Origin: an uncultured Thermomicrobiales bacterium
GTDB lineage: Bacteria > Chloroflexota > Chloroflexia > Thermomicrobiales > Thermomicrobiaceae
Direction of reading: 5' to 3'
DNA: 13,084 bases
Assembly: GCA_937891245.1 (NCBI GenBank)
Contig: CALAGB010000076.1
Location: forward strand, 1 to 13,084
Part shown: positions 1 through 6,835 of the stretch, one piece after another
Numbering within the stretch: position 1 is the first letter of the stretch
Layout: every line of letters begins with the position of its first letter
Made by a program: the position numbers and the translations under genes
The notes under the pieces: model-generated
Told to the model about the DNA's origin: nothing
Seen by the model: the letters and a program-made list of their open reading frames with translations, nothing else
The model's database searches: none

Positions 1-2
1 AG

Positions 3-1232
3 ATCCTCGACGATTTCAACCGCACACTCGCGTGGGGGTCGTGGATCGTCGTTTCGTACCTCGTCGCGATGGCGGCGATCCAGCCGCTAGGTGGCAGTCT
101 GGGCGACCGTTTCGGGCGCCAGCGGATGTTCCTCGGCGGGCTAATCGGGTTCCTCGTGGCCAGCCTGGCGGCGGCGTTGGCCCCGAGCATCGAGGCGCTC
201 ATCGCGGCACGCACGATTCAGGCGCTCGCGGGCGCCATTGCTATTCCCAACGGCACGGCGCTCGTGCGCTCGCTGCTACCGGCGCACCGTCAGGGACGAG
301 CTTTCGGCACGATCGGCTCCGGTATCGCGATCGCTGCCGCGGTTGGCCCGGCATTCGGTGGTGTCGTGACCGAGGGGTTCGGCTGGCGTTGGATCTTCGC
401 CGCGAACGTTCTGCTGATCGTTCCGGCGGTCGCTCTCGGCCTGCGGCTGCCGCGGGATCGGCCGCAACGACAGGGGCGCTTCGACTTAATCGGTTCGGTA
501 CTCGTGCTGGTCGGACTCGTGGCGCTGGCGCTTTCTCTGACCATCTGGCGACTGGATGGCGTATCGGTGCTGCTCGCACCGTTCCTCGCCGGAGTAGCCG
601 TGGCATCGGCACTGGGGCTGCTGCACCGGTCACGTCATCATCCGGCTCCCGCGCTGAACTTCGGCCTGTTTCGCCGGCCGGGCTTCGCTCCCGCCACGCT
701 GGCCGTCCTGTTCAGCAACCTCGCGTTCTATACCGTCCTGTTGTCACTGCCGATCTTTCTCGACAAGATGGATGGTTGGAGCGGCGGGGATGCCGGCTTG
801 CTGCTGGCCGCGTTGTCGGTGCAGATGGTGATCTTTTCGCCGATCGGCGGACGGCTCACCGACCGGCGCGGGCAGCGCTATCCGGCATTGCTGGGCACGC
901 TGTTGATCGCGGCCGGCGTTTGCCCGCTGATCGTGATCAGTTCCAGCTGGTCGTGGCCCATCCTGCTGGCGCCGTTGGTGGTGCTCGGCATTGGCGTTGG
1001 TCTCTCGTCCGCGCCTGTCCAGGCGACGGCCATCAACGCGGCCGGCGAGGGCGAGGCAGGCCAGGCAGCCGGCCTCTACTCCACGATGCGCTACCTCGGC
1101 AGCATCCTCGGCTCGGCCGGGATGGCTGCCGTTCTCAGCAACCTCCCGGTCGTCAGCGATTTCCGAATCCTCTACGCCGGCCTGACCGTCGCCGCGTTGC
1201 TGGCGATCGCCGCAGCGGCCCGCTTGCCGTGA
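3..1232 (+). CDS. MFS transporter, DHA2-like drug efflux type (5' end missing)
   Basis: Integral membrane proton-coupled exporter of the major facilitator superfamily. The reading frame is open from base 3 with no start, so the gene begins outside the window; an internal ATG at 69 is not the start because good coding sequence (DDFNRTLAWGSWIVVSYLV) precedes it. About 409 residues are visible. The first loop has the MFS motif A (GGSLGDRFGRQR), and an antiporter-type segment follows (GPAFGG, then FGWRWIFAANVLLI, typical of DHA2/EmrB-QacA members). Many hydrophobic helices alternate with short basic loops. Family members are about 450-500 residues, so roughly the first 40-60 residues are missing. 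It ends in TGA. The substrate cannot be told from sequence. Family call is firm; the 12- versus 14-helix subgroup is less so. Confidence 0.9.
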   Translation: MLDDFNRTLAWGSWIVVSYLVAMAAIQPLGGSLGDRFGRQRMFLGGLIGFLVASLAAALAPSIEALIAARTIQALAGAIAIPNGTALVRSLLPAHRQGRAFGTIGSGIAIAAAVGPAFGGVVTEGFGWRWIFAANVLLIVPAVALGLRLPRDRPQRQGRFDLIGSVLVLVGLVALALSLTIWRLDGVSVLLAPFLAGVAVASALGLLHRSRHHPAPALNFGLFRRPGFAPATLAVLFSNLAFYTVLLSLPIFLDKMDGWSGGDAGLLLAALSVQMVIFSPIGGRLTDRRGQRYPALLGTLLIAAGVCPLIVISSSWSWPILLAPLVVLGIGVGLSSAPVQATAINAAGEGEAGQAAGLYSTMRYLGSILGSAGMAAVLSNLPVVSDFRILYAGLTVAALLAIAAAARLP

Positions 1233-1779
1233 GAGTGAGTCATCGAGACCCCGGCAGGGGCGACATAATGACGTTTGAAGCATTTACGGGCCAGCGCATC
1301 GGGTGTTGGTGGTCATCGATCAGCGGCGCGGCGTCCGCCCCTCCGCCCGGCCGCAAACGAGGTGCAAGGTACGGATTGGTAGAAATGGCGCGGCCTCATC
1401 AGCTCCTCGCCGATCCGTTCTGAGTCTCCATTAGGAGGCGGGCGGGCGACGGTCGGGCAGCGCGCGGTTGGACGAACGGGACAAACGGTCCCCCGGCTGA
1501 ATGGCCGGTTCATTCGCCATACACCATGATGGCGCCCAGCCGATGTACGCGCAGCGCACGAGGCGAGTCTTCGATGTCGCATCCTTCAAAAAGCGCCAGG
1601 CGAGCAGTCTCCGCGATCGTCGTTCCCCCCAACGAGCGTTCCGGCTCGACGATGGAGGCTGATCGGTGCGGCCGCCAAAGGTCATGCCACCGGCATAGCT
1701 AAGATGTACTGGCCATTGATCGGCACCACAACGGACCTCTGTCTTATGAATTCGGGGACGTGAGCACTACGTGGCAGAA
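1233..1779. other. Gene-poor gap after the MFS gene
   Basis: I find no convincing gene in about 550 bases. A short plus-strand frame (ATG 1268 to TGA 1423, 51 codons) has a possible GGCAGGGG ribosome site but an unremarkable, low-complexity product with no recognisable family. Minus-strand frames here are rich in Arg, Ser and Pro and look like GC-driven chance frames. The gap carries one copy of a 17-base dispersed repeat (1549-1565) that recurs exactly at 2801-2817. Confidence 0.5.
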
Positions 1780-1817
1780 GCGAAGGTGGGAGGGCAGTTT
1801 TGCCCTCCCACCTTCGC
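1780..1817 (-). terminator. Perfect 17-bp hairpin, probable terminator of the collagen-like gene
   Basis: Bases 1780-1796 pair without mismatch to 1801-1817 around a four-base loop (GTTT on the plus strand). The hairpin lies 48 bases past the stop of the minus-strand collagen-like gene, where a terminator is expected. Neither side has a real U-tract (TTCTG follows on the minus strand), so it is not a classical intrinsic terminator. It could instead stabilise the mRNA 3' end. Confidence 0.6.
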
Positions 1818-1865
1818 GAGGTCAGACGATTCCGTTCAGCCGGTCTGCCGTGCCGAACAGCTGGC

Positions 1866-2657
1866 TTATGGATTGAGGGTGGTTACCTTGATTGCGACCA
1901 TTGTTGCCGTGGCAACGGTGCCGTTAAAGGTACTGCAATGCATCGTGATTGCCCCCGGTGCCCCCAACGTTATGAACGTCACCACGCTCATGTTCGCTTC
2001 ATAGGCAGTATCGGAATCCGCAGGGTCCACCCGAATAGTGGTGCCGCCCCCGTTCTGAAGTTGACAATGCGCGTCCTGGGCATCGCCATCGTTGTTCTCG
2101 ACTTGGGCCGTAAACATGACCACGTAACTGCCGTCCGCGACGTTCACCGAGGTAACATCGGCTCCCGATCCGCTGATAGCGACTCGATTACCGCTGTAGC
2201 CGCTTTGCGCGTAATACGCGTCGCTTGTTCCCGCGGCACCCGGCGCTCCGTTCGCTCCAGACGCTCCCGTTTGCCCGGTTGCTCCGGTCTGTCCGGTCGC
2301 CCCGGTTTGCCCGGTCGCTCCGGTCTGTCCGATTGGTCCGGTTGCTCCAGTATCACCGGTTGGTCCTGTCGCTCCGGTTGGTCCCACCTCATTCCAGGTG
2401 ATAAGCCGGTCGCCGTGCTGGCAGCGCGGTGTGCCGTTGATCGTCACGTTGTAGAGCGTGCCGAGTGCCAGCGTCCCGCTCAGGTTCGACGGCAAGCGGT
2501 CGTTGGGCGGGGCGACGCAAGCGGAATAGACGTCCGGCGGAGTGCTGCCGAGGGCCGAGATGACCGAGTCGGCGGTGATCGCAAGCGCGATGACCGCGGC
2601 CATGCCCACCAGCGCAATCACGCGCCGAGCCCGGGGTGCGCTTGGAAGATATCGCAT
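1866..2657 (-). CDS. Exported collagen-like (Gly-X-Y repeat) protein
   Basis: Predicted secreted or membrane-anchored surface protein of 263 residues. I chose the ATG at 2657 because AGAGGTGGG lies just upstream; a frame open to 2750 adds 31 residues without a good ribosome site. Order: basic N-terminus (RAPRARR-like, 1-12), one hydrophobic segment (13-36; signal peptide or anchor), a small domain with Cys47 and Cys79 ending in ITWNEVGP, 17 uninterrupted Gly-X-Y triplets (92-142, mainly GAT, GPT and GQT), and a C-terminal beta-rich domain (144-263) with Cys198 and Cys241. The Cys-domain followed by W-N-x-x-G and collagen repeat is a known bacterial arrangement; the C-terminal part resembles C1q/TNF-like trimerising heads, though this is a guess. 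It lies downstream of, and on the same strand as, the ECF sigma/anti-sigma pair, separated by 320 bases. Triple-helix formation and surface location are inferred. Confidence 0.85.
   Translation of the reverse strand: MRYLPSAPRARRVIALVGMAAVIALAITADSVISALGSTPPDVYSACVAPPNDRLPSNLSGTLALGTLYNVTINGTPRCQHGDRLITWNEVGPTGATGPTGDTGATGPIGQTGATGQTGATGQTGATGQTGASGANGAPGAAGTSDAYYAQSGYSGNRVAISGSGADVTSVNVADGSYVVMFTAQVENNDGDAQDAHCQLQNGGGTTIRVDPADSDTAYEANMSVVTFITLGAPGAITMHCSTFNGTVATATMVAIKVTTLNP
2229..2384 (-). repeat. Tandem 9/18-bp repeats encoding the collagen stretch
   Basis: The Gly-X-Y segment is encoded by tandem units of 18 bp (two triplets). For example, the same 15 bases (beginning GCTCCGGTCT on the plus strand) occur at 2281-2295 and 2317-2331, exactly two units apart. 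Such repeats can change copy number by slippage, which would lengthen or shorten the rod in whole triplets without breaking the frame. Confidence 0.8.
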
Positions 2658-2977
2658 CAGATTCCCACCTCTTTCCGATCGCAGAAAGGCATAACTGCGT
2701 GGAGAACTCGTATTTTCACTATTTTGAAGCGCAGGTTTTGTCGTGTCCACACACGATTCACACGATCAACCAACACATCTAAGAAGGTGTCCGTATGTGA
2801 GCGCAGCGCACGAGGCGTATCCAAGGCGACGTGGAAGTGAATGGTGACGGTGATGTCGGGAAAACGAGGGAGGACGGGCGTCGCCTGAACAGCGCGCCGG
2901 GCATGACAGGACACCCGCGAGCGGGTCGGAGTCCCTACCGGGACGGTACGAGAGAGGCCGAGCGAACGACTCTCGCG
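2658..2977. other. Gap between anti-sigma and collagen-like genes, with repeats and likely promoter
   Basis: No gene is seen. The part nearest the collagen gene (about 2690-2790) is AT-richer and should hold its minus-strand promoter, though I cannot pick a convincing -35/-10 pair. It contains TCGTGT/ACACGA as a 6-bp hairpin (2741-2756) and ACACGAT as a direct repeat (2751-2757 and 2760-2766), which together could be an operator. A 17-base dispersed repeat (2801-2817) and the palindrome ACCCGC-GA-GCGGGT (2913-2926) follow, then a small hairpin GTCCC/GGGAC (2931-2944) downstream of the anti-sigma stop. Confidence 0.5.
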
Positions 2978-3754
2978 CTAATTCCCGACGTGTGCGGCCA
3001 ACATGCGGGTGCCGGAGGGGTTGGAGACCTGAGTGCCGGTCTCTTCGGTCACAAGGATGCCGTCAAAACTGGCCAGCGCTTCGCGCGGGGTAATGTACAG
3101 CGTACCGCGCCCCTGACTGTCGACCGGCAAGATGCCGGCGTTGACATGCTCGTTGCCTCGGACCATCCAGACGACGTACGAATGGCCGGTCGGCGGCTTC
3201 GGCAAACCTTCGACGACGAGCAGTGCCGCGTTGCGGGTCGGGTTGAGAATCACGCCACCCTGGGCGCCGGAAGCGACCCCGGTGTTTTCGAGGCTGGTGA
3301 CAAAGCCGTTCGGTGAGCTAACGAACTGCGCGATCGTCTGCTGGTTCTGGGTGAGGACGTTGATCTCAGAGTTCTTCTTGCTCACCTGATCCTGCATCCG
3401 CGTGCTGTTCCAGCCGAGGAAGAGGGCGAAGACGGCGGCGGTCATGGCGGCGACCCAACCGAGCCGGGTGACGAGCGTAACGACGCGTGAACGGGTGTCG
3501 ATGGCATCGGCCAGCGTTTGTGGAGCCGGGGTACGGAAGCGATTCATCAGGTTGCGCCGGGCGCGCGCCGGCACCGGAATCGGGTCGGCCAGATAGGGGA
3601 GGAGATCGGCGACACGACGCTCCGCCTCAACCATTGCCTGGCATTCAGCGCAATCGATGAGGTGAATCTCGACGCGTTCGACCTCGTCCGGCTCGAGCGC
3701 GCCCAGAACATACGGAGCCACCAGTTCACCGATATGGGTATCGTCCTCCAACAT
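2978..3754 (-). CDS. Anti-sigma factor, zinc-finger and RskA-type, membrane-bound
   Basis: Predicted single-pass membrane protein (258 residues) that holds its partner ECF sigma factor inactive. The N-terminal cytoplasmic domain has the anti-sigma zinc-finger signature His31-x3-Cys35-x2-Cys38. A hydrophobic segment at about 95-115 crosses the membrane, followed by a polar stretch that may be a short coiled coil (118-142). The C-terminal part (about 155-255, with the GGVILNPTRNAALLVVEGLP and HSYVVWMV segments) matches the extracytoplasmic anti-sigma-K (RskA) domain. Its ATG overlaps the sigma stop as TAATG, so the two are translationally coupled. It ends in TAG. In known RskA systems regulated proteolysis releases the sigma factor; the signal sensed here is unknown. 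Confidence 0.9.
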   Translation of the reverse strand: MLEDDTHIGELVAPYVLGALEPDEVERVEIHLIDCAECQAMVEAERRVADLLPYLADPIPVPARARRNLMNRFRTPAPQTLADAIDTRSRVVTLVTRLGWVAAMTAAVFALFLGWNSTRMQDQVSKKNSEINVLTQNQQTIAQFVSSPNGFVTSLENTGVASGAQGGVILNPTRNAALLVVEGLPKPPTGHSYVVWMVRGNEHVNAGILPVDSQGRGTLYITPREALASFDGILVTEETGTQVSNPSGTRMLAAHVGN

Positions 3755-4359
3755 TAGTGTCGCGCGCCCTCCTCAGTCCCAAGAAAATCTTTCAGCTTCT
3801 GCATTGCCAGCCGCATGCGGGTCTTGACGGTGCCCAACGGTTCGTTGAGCGTCGCCGAGATCTCGCGCTGGGTGAGTCCCTCAAAATAGGCCAGTTCGAT
3901 GACGCGTTGCTGGGGAGCCGGAAGCTGATCCATCGCGGCACGGATGAGTGCGCGCAATTCGGACATCTCCGCTGCCTCCTCAACATCGGCCGAAACATCG
4001 ACTTCCCCGCGCAGGACGTCGGTGATATCGACCGTGCTCGCCCGCTGTGGGCGGCGCTGTCGTCTACGCAGTTCATCAATCGCGAGATTGTGGGTAATAC
4101 TCAGCAACCAACTCGCGAAGCTGCCCCGCGCCAACTCGAAGCGTCCCGACTGTTGCCACGCACGGGTGAACGCTTCCTGAAGTATCTCTTCAGCCACCAG
4201 GCCATCGCCGACAATCCGCACCGCGAAGGAATAGACGGCTCGTGCGTACCGGCTATAGAGTTCTTCCAGCGCCGAGACGTCACCTTCGCTCATACGCCGA
4301 ACGAGTTCGCCGTCGGGCGGATCGCGACGATCAGCGTCCATGCCTGCTGCTTTGCTCAC
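3754..4359 (-). CDS. ECF-type RNA polymerase sigma factor (SigK-like group)
   Basis: Group 4 sigma-70 factor of 201 residues that directs RNA polymerase to stress or envelope genes. Region 2 spans about 28-100 (ALEELYSRYARAVYSFAVRI, then AEEILQEAFTRAWQ and FASWLLSITHNLAIDELRRR). An acidic linker follows, then region 4 at about 142-192 with a helix-turn-helix (LPAPQQRVIELAYFEGLTQR, then GTVKTRMRLAMQKLK). The frame can start at GTG 4359 or at ATG 4341, six codons in; the ATG has a weak AGCAGG upstream and may be the true start. The stop shares its last base with the ATG of the membrane anti-sigma factor. That pairing with an RskA-type protein is why I call it SigK-like; it is not an identification of the orthologue. 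Confidence 0.92.
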   Translation of the reverse strand: MSKAAGMDADRRDPPDGELVRRMSEGDVSALEELYSRYARAVYSFAVRIVGDGLVAEEILQEAFTRAWQQSGRFELARGSFASWLLSITHNLAIDELRRRQRRPQRASTVDITDVLRGEVDVSADVEEAAEMSELRALIRAAMDQLPAPQQRVIELAYFEGLTQREISATLNEPLGTVKTRMRLAMQKLKDFLGTEEGARH

Positions 4360-4462
4360 AGCTCGGCACGATGCACTTCAATATACGCCTGCACCGTGTC
4401 AAGAGGATGTATCTCCTCCCCTCACGAGCGCCCGTCCCGCCGCAGCGTCATCCCGTTCCTCG

Positions 4463-4468
4463 AGTATA
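4463..4468 (-). promoter_or_regulatory. Possible -10 box for the sigma/anti-sigma operon
   Basis: On the minus strand these bases read TATACT, a near-consensus -10 hexamer about 105 bases before the sigma start. I see no good -35 at the matching distance. GGAAC, the usual -35 core of ECF promoters, follows at 4454-4458 (minus strand), but no clear ECF -10 goes with it. Autoregulation is therefore possible but not shown. Confidence 0.3.
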
Positions 4469-4476
4469 CCCGACCC

Positions 4477-4506
4477 TTCGACCGGGCTCGCCTGGTACGG
4501 TATGCT
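4477..4506 (+). promoter_or_regulatory. Candidate sigma-70 promoter for trpS
   Basis: TTCGAC (4477-4482) and TATGCT (4501-4506) are separated by 18 bases, a reasonable housekeeping promoter. It would leave a leader of about 85 bases before trpS. The leader has two weak hairpins (4512-4517 with 4532-4537; 4556-4560 with 4570-4574) but no T-box core sequence. Confidence 0.4.
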
Positions 4507-4599
4507 ACGATGTCGCGGCGATGCTCGATCGCGCGACCTCGGATTGAGCACGAACCACCCGCGATAATTGGGTGAGTTACGGACGGAGTGGAGCAACGG

Positions 4600-5607
4600 A
4601 TGGCAGAGCGGCGCAAGCGTGTATTTTCCGGCATTCAACCAACCGGGGGAATCCACCTCGGCAACTATCTGGGCGCCGTCCGAAACTGGGTGAGCCAGCA
4701 AGATCTGTACGACAATATCTTCTGCATCGTCGATCTCCATGCGATGACGCTGCCCTATGACGCCAAGGGGCTTCGCGCACGCACCCTCGAACTCGGGAGC
4801 ATTCTGCTGGCTGCTGGAATCGACCCACAGCGTTCGATCCTCTTCGTGCAGTCCGACGTCCGCGAACATTCCGAACTGACCTGGGTGCTCGCGACGCTCG
4901 CCACCTTTGGCGAACTGAGCCGCATGACGCAATTCAAGGAAAAATCGAAGGGTAGTGAGCGCGTTGGTGCCGGAATCTTTTTCTATCCGACGCTTATGGC
5001 TGCCGATATCCTACTCTACGATACCGATCTGGTTCCAGTGGGGGACGATCAGAAGCAGCATATCGAGCTAACGCGCGATGTCGCGATCCGCTTCAATTCG
5101 ACCTTCGGCGACACGCTGGTTGTACCCGAGCCAGATATCAAGCCGGTCGGCGCGCGCATCATGTCGCTCGAAGATCCGAGCAAGAAAATGAGCAAGAGCG
5201 ATCCAAGCCCGGCCAGCCGTATCGAACTGCACGACTCGCCGGACGAGATTCGGCGCAAGATCCGGCGCGCGGTCACCGACTCCGGCTCCGAAGTGCGCTA
5301 CGACGAAGCCAACAAGCCTGCCGTCTCGAATCTGCTGACGATCTACTCACTCCTGGCCGATCTGCCCGTCTCCGAGATCGAGCAGCGCTACGAGGGCAAA
5401 GGTTACGGCGCCTTCAAGGGCGACCTGGCCGACCTGATCGTCGAGCAACTGGCGCCGCTGCAGGCGCGACTCGCCGAACTGACCGCCGATCCGGCACAGG
5501 TTATGCGAATCATGACCGAGGGGGCCGGACGCGCGCGCGCCATCGCCGCACCCAAGATGGAGCGGGTGCGCGCGGCGATCGGGGTCGGCTTGCCGGAGAT
5601 CGACTGA
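4600..5607 (+). CDS. trpS: Tryptophan--tRNA ligase (tryptophanyl-tRNA synthetase)
   Basis: Class I aminoacyl-tRNA synthetase that charges tRNA-Trp with tryptophan using ATP, in the cytoplasm. The product has 335 residues, the normal bacterial TrpRS length. The ATP-binding HIGH-type motif is PTGGIHLGN near residues 14-22, and the KMSKS loop is exact (KKMSKSDPS, about 195-203). Between them lie the conserved AADILLYDTDLVPVG segment and the GDDQKQHIELTRDVA segment that bind tryptophan and adenylate. I start at ATG 4600, six bases after GGAG; an in-frame GTG at 4588 lacks a properly spaced ribosome site. It is divergent from the sigma operon, and the redoxin gene follows 21 bases after its stop, suggesting cotranscription. 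Confidence 0.97.
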   Translation: MAERRKRVFSGIQPTGGIHLGNYLGAVRNWVSQQDLYDNIFCIVDLHAMTLPYDAKGLRARTLELGSILLAAGIDPQRSILFVQSDVREHSELTWVLATLATFGELSRMTQFKEKSKGSERVGAGIFFYPTLMAADILLYDTDLVPVGDDQKQHIELTRDVAIRFNSTFGDTLVVPEPDIKPVGARIMSLEDPSKKMSKSDPSPASRIELHDSPDEIRRKIRRAVTDSGSEVRYDEANKPAVSNLLTIYSLLADLPVSEIEQRYEGKGYGAFKGDLADLIVEQLAPLQARLAELTADPAQVMRIMTEGAGRARAIAAPKMERVRAAIGVGLPEID

Positions 5608-5628
5608 CAACGCGGAGTGGGGCGAGAG

Positions 5629-6195
5629 ATGCAGATAAATCCACGGGCAATTCCACGAGCCGTCAAACCCAATCAGAACGAAGGCGAATCGAGCGGTTCG
5701 GGCCAATCGACGATCGATGTAGGTTCGACCGCTCCTGCCTTTACGCTCAATGACGCGGCAGAGAATCTGCCTCACCATATGAGCAAGGCGCTGGAGCGCG
5801 GCCCGCTGCTCATCGGCATCTACAAGTCGTCGTGCGAGGCGAGCAAGACGACCTTCCCCTTCATGGAGAAGCTACACCAGGCGTATCCGGCGCTTACCAT
5901 CTGGGGCATCGCTCAGGATTCGCCGAACGTGACCCGCTCATTTACGCGGCGCACTGGCGTCAGCTTCCCGATGCTGATCGATGACAACAACTACGCCGTC
6001 TCGCGCGCCTACGACATCGTTGCTACGCCGACGCTCTTCCTTATCGATCGATCCGGCGTCGTCCTCTGGCAGCGCATGGGTTTCCAGAAGGCGTCGATCC
6101 ACGAGCTGAGCACCGTCATCGCCGATCTGTTCGACGTGCCCTCCGTTGATATTCTGGCCGGCAACGAGGCGGTGCCTGCCTGGGTGCCCGGCTGA
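5629..6195 (+). CDS. Thioredoxin-fold redoxin (AhpC/TSA-like), single cysteine
   Basis: A 188-residue thioredoxin-fold protein of the redoxin/AhpC-TSA group. After a polar N-terminus of about 30 residues comes IDVGSTAPAFTL, the usual opening of this fold, then the active-site strand and turn LLIGIYKSSCEAS with Cys69, a WGIAQDSP strand and the cis-proline VATPTLFLID (Pro134). Cys69 is the only cysteine: the second position of the expected CxxC is Ser72, so it cannot form the usual internal disulfide and may act as a one-cysteine peroxiredoxin or monothiol enzyme. There is no signal peptide. ATG 5629 is preferred over GTG 5617, which has no room for a ribosome site. It follows trpS by 21 bases. 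Substrate unknown. Confidence 0.85.
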   Translation: MQINPRAIPRAVKPNQNEGESSGSGQSTIDVGSTAPAFTLNDAAENLPHHMSKALERGPLLIGIYKSSCEASKTTFPFMEKLHQAYPALTIWGIAQDSPNVTRSFTRRTGVSFPMLIDDNNYAVSRAYDIVATPTLFLIDRSGVVLWQRMGFQKASIHELSTVIADLFDVPSVDILAGNEAVPAWVPG

Positions 6196-6250
6196 CCGTC
6201 GAAGCATCTGTCCTAGGTCCTGGGACACGGCTCCGCGAACGAGGAACGTC

Positions 6251-6682
6251 ATGTCCTCCGCCAACCGCTGGCACGACAACCCGGAGATGCTGCCGTTACT
6301 CAAGCAGTTGATGCTTGAGACGATGCGCGAAAGGGCGAACAACGTGAACTGGAGCGAGATCCCGCTCGAAGAGGTCTACCCGGGCATCACCCGTCAGGTC
6401 GTGCAGGGCGAGCGCCAAACGTTGGTGCGCTACGTCTACCAGCCCGGATCCGTCTTCCCGGAGCATCACCATCCGCAGGAGCAAGTGACGACAGTCTTGA
6501 GCGGCCAGATTGAGTTCGACGTGAATGGCGCGCTGGCAACGCTTGGTCCCGGCGACGTGGCAATCATTCCGGCCGATACGCCGCACGGCGCCCGCGTGAC
6601 CGGCGATAACGTCGTCGAGACGCTGAACAACCTGAGCCCGCGCCGTGAGCAGGGACCGGGGCCAGGCCGTAGGGCATCGTAA
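6251..6682 (+). CDS. Small cupin-domain protein
   Basis: A 143-residue single-domain cupin. The conserved beta-barrel motifs are present: FPEHHHPQEQVTTVLSGQIEF (about 69-89) supplies His72, His74 and Glu77 as likely metal ligands, and LGPGDVAIIPADTPHGARV (98-116) supplies the last histidine, His112. The N-terminal 30 residues form an acidic/basic helix. The start at ATG 6251 follows GAGG by six bases. Function within the cupin superfamily (sensor, isomerase, dioxygenase) cannot be read from this. Its last codons (encoding GRRAS) overlap CCGTAGGGC, a piece of the hairpin repeat that follows, so the C-terminus may have been altered by that repeat. It follows the redoxin by 55 bases. Confidence 0.85.
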   Translation: MSSANRWHDNPEMLPLLKQLMLETMRERANNVNWSEIPLEEVYPGITRQVVQGERQTLVRYVYQPGSVFPEHHHPQEQVTTVLSGQIEFDVNGALATLGPGDVAIIPADTPHGARVTGDNVVETLNNLSPRREQGPGPGRRAS

Positions 6683-6803
6683 TCGACGCACCGGGCGACG
6701 AGGGCGACGCATGCGATCGCCCCTACGGGCAGGCATACCGTAGGGCGATTCGGGGTACCCGCGAGCGGGTCGCGCCCGGCCGATGTGCGCATGCACGAGG
6801 CGA
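6667..6803. repeat. Compound hairpin repeat (REP-like)
   Basis: A dense set of inverted repeats between cupin and SDR. Bases 6702-6722 form an imperfect palindrome around GCATGC. ATCGCC/CCTACGG (6716-6728) pairs with 6738-6749 as a 12-bp stem with one bulged C. The same CCCTACGG could pair instead with CCGTAGGG at 6667-6674. ACCCGC-GA-GCGGGT (6757-6770) is a 6-bp hairpin whose 16-base context recurs exactly at 2913-2928. The block ends in GCATGCACGAGGCGA, related to the repeats at 1549-1565 and 2801-2817. The structure suggests a dispersed, non-autonomous element; no transposase is present. Confidence 0.6.
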
Positions 6804-6835
6804 GGGCGCGTAGACCAGCCGAACGAGGAGGGCGA

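Noticed and set aside
32..1423. 463-codon plus-strand open frame over the MFS gene
   Set aside because: Arg/Gly/Ala-rich out-of-frame shadow; the neighbouring frame is a clear MFS transporter. Only its last 51 codons lie outside that gene, and they show no family.
2229..2384. CRISPR-like array
   Set aside because: Repeats are 9/18 bp without unique spacers and encode Gly-X-Y triplets.
1800..2840. 346-codon plus-strand open frame opposite the collagen-like gene
   Set aside because: Shadow of the Gly-X-Y repeat: the periodic repeat keeps the opposite strand open and yields a Ser/Gly/Arg repeat.
4507..4599. T-box or trp leader control before trpS
   Set aside because: No T-box core (AGGGTGGNACCGCG-like) and no Trp-rich leader peptide; only weak hairpins.
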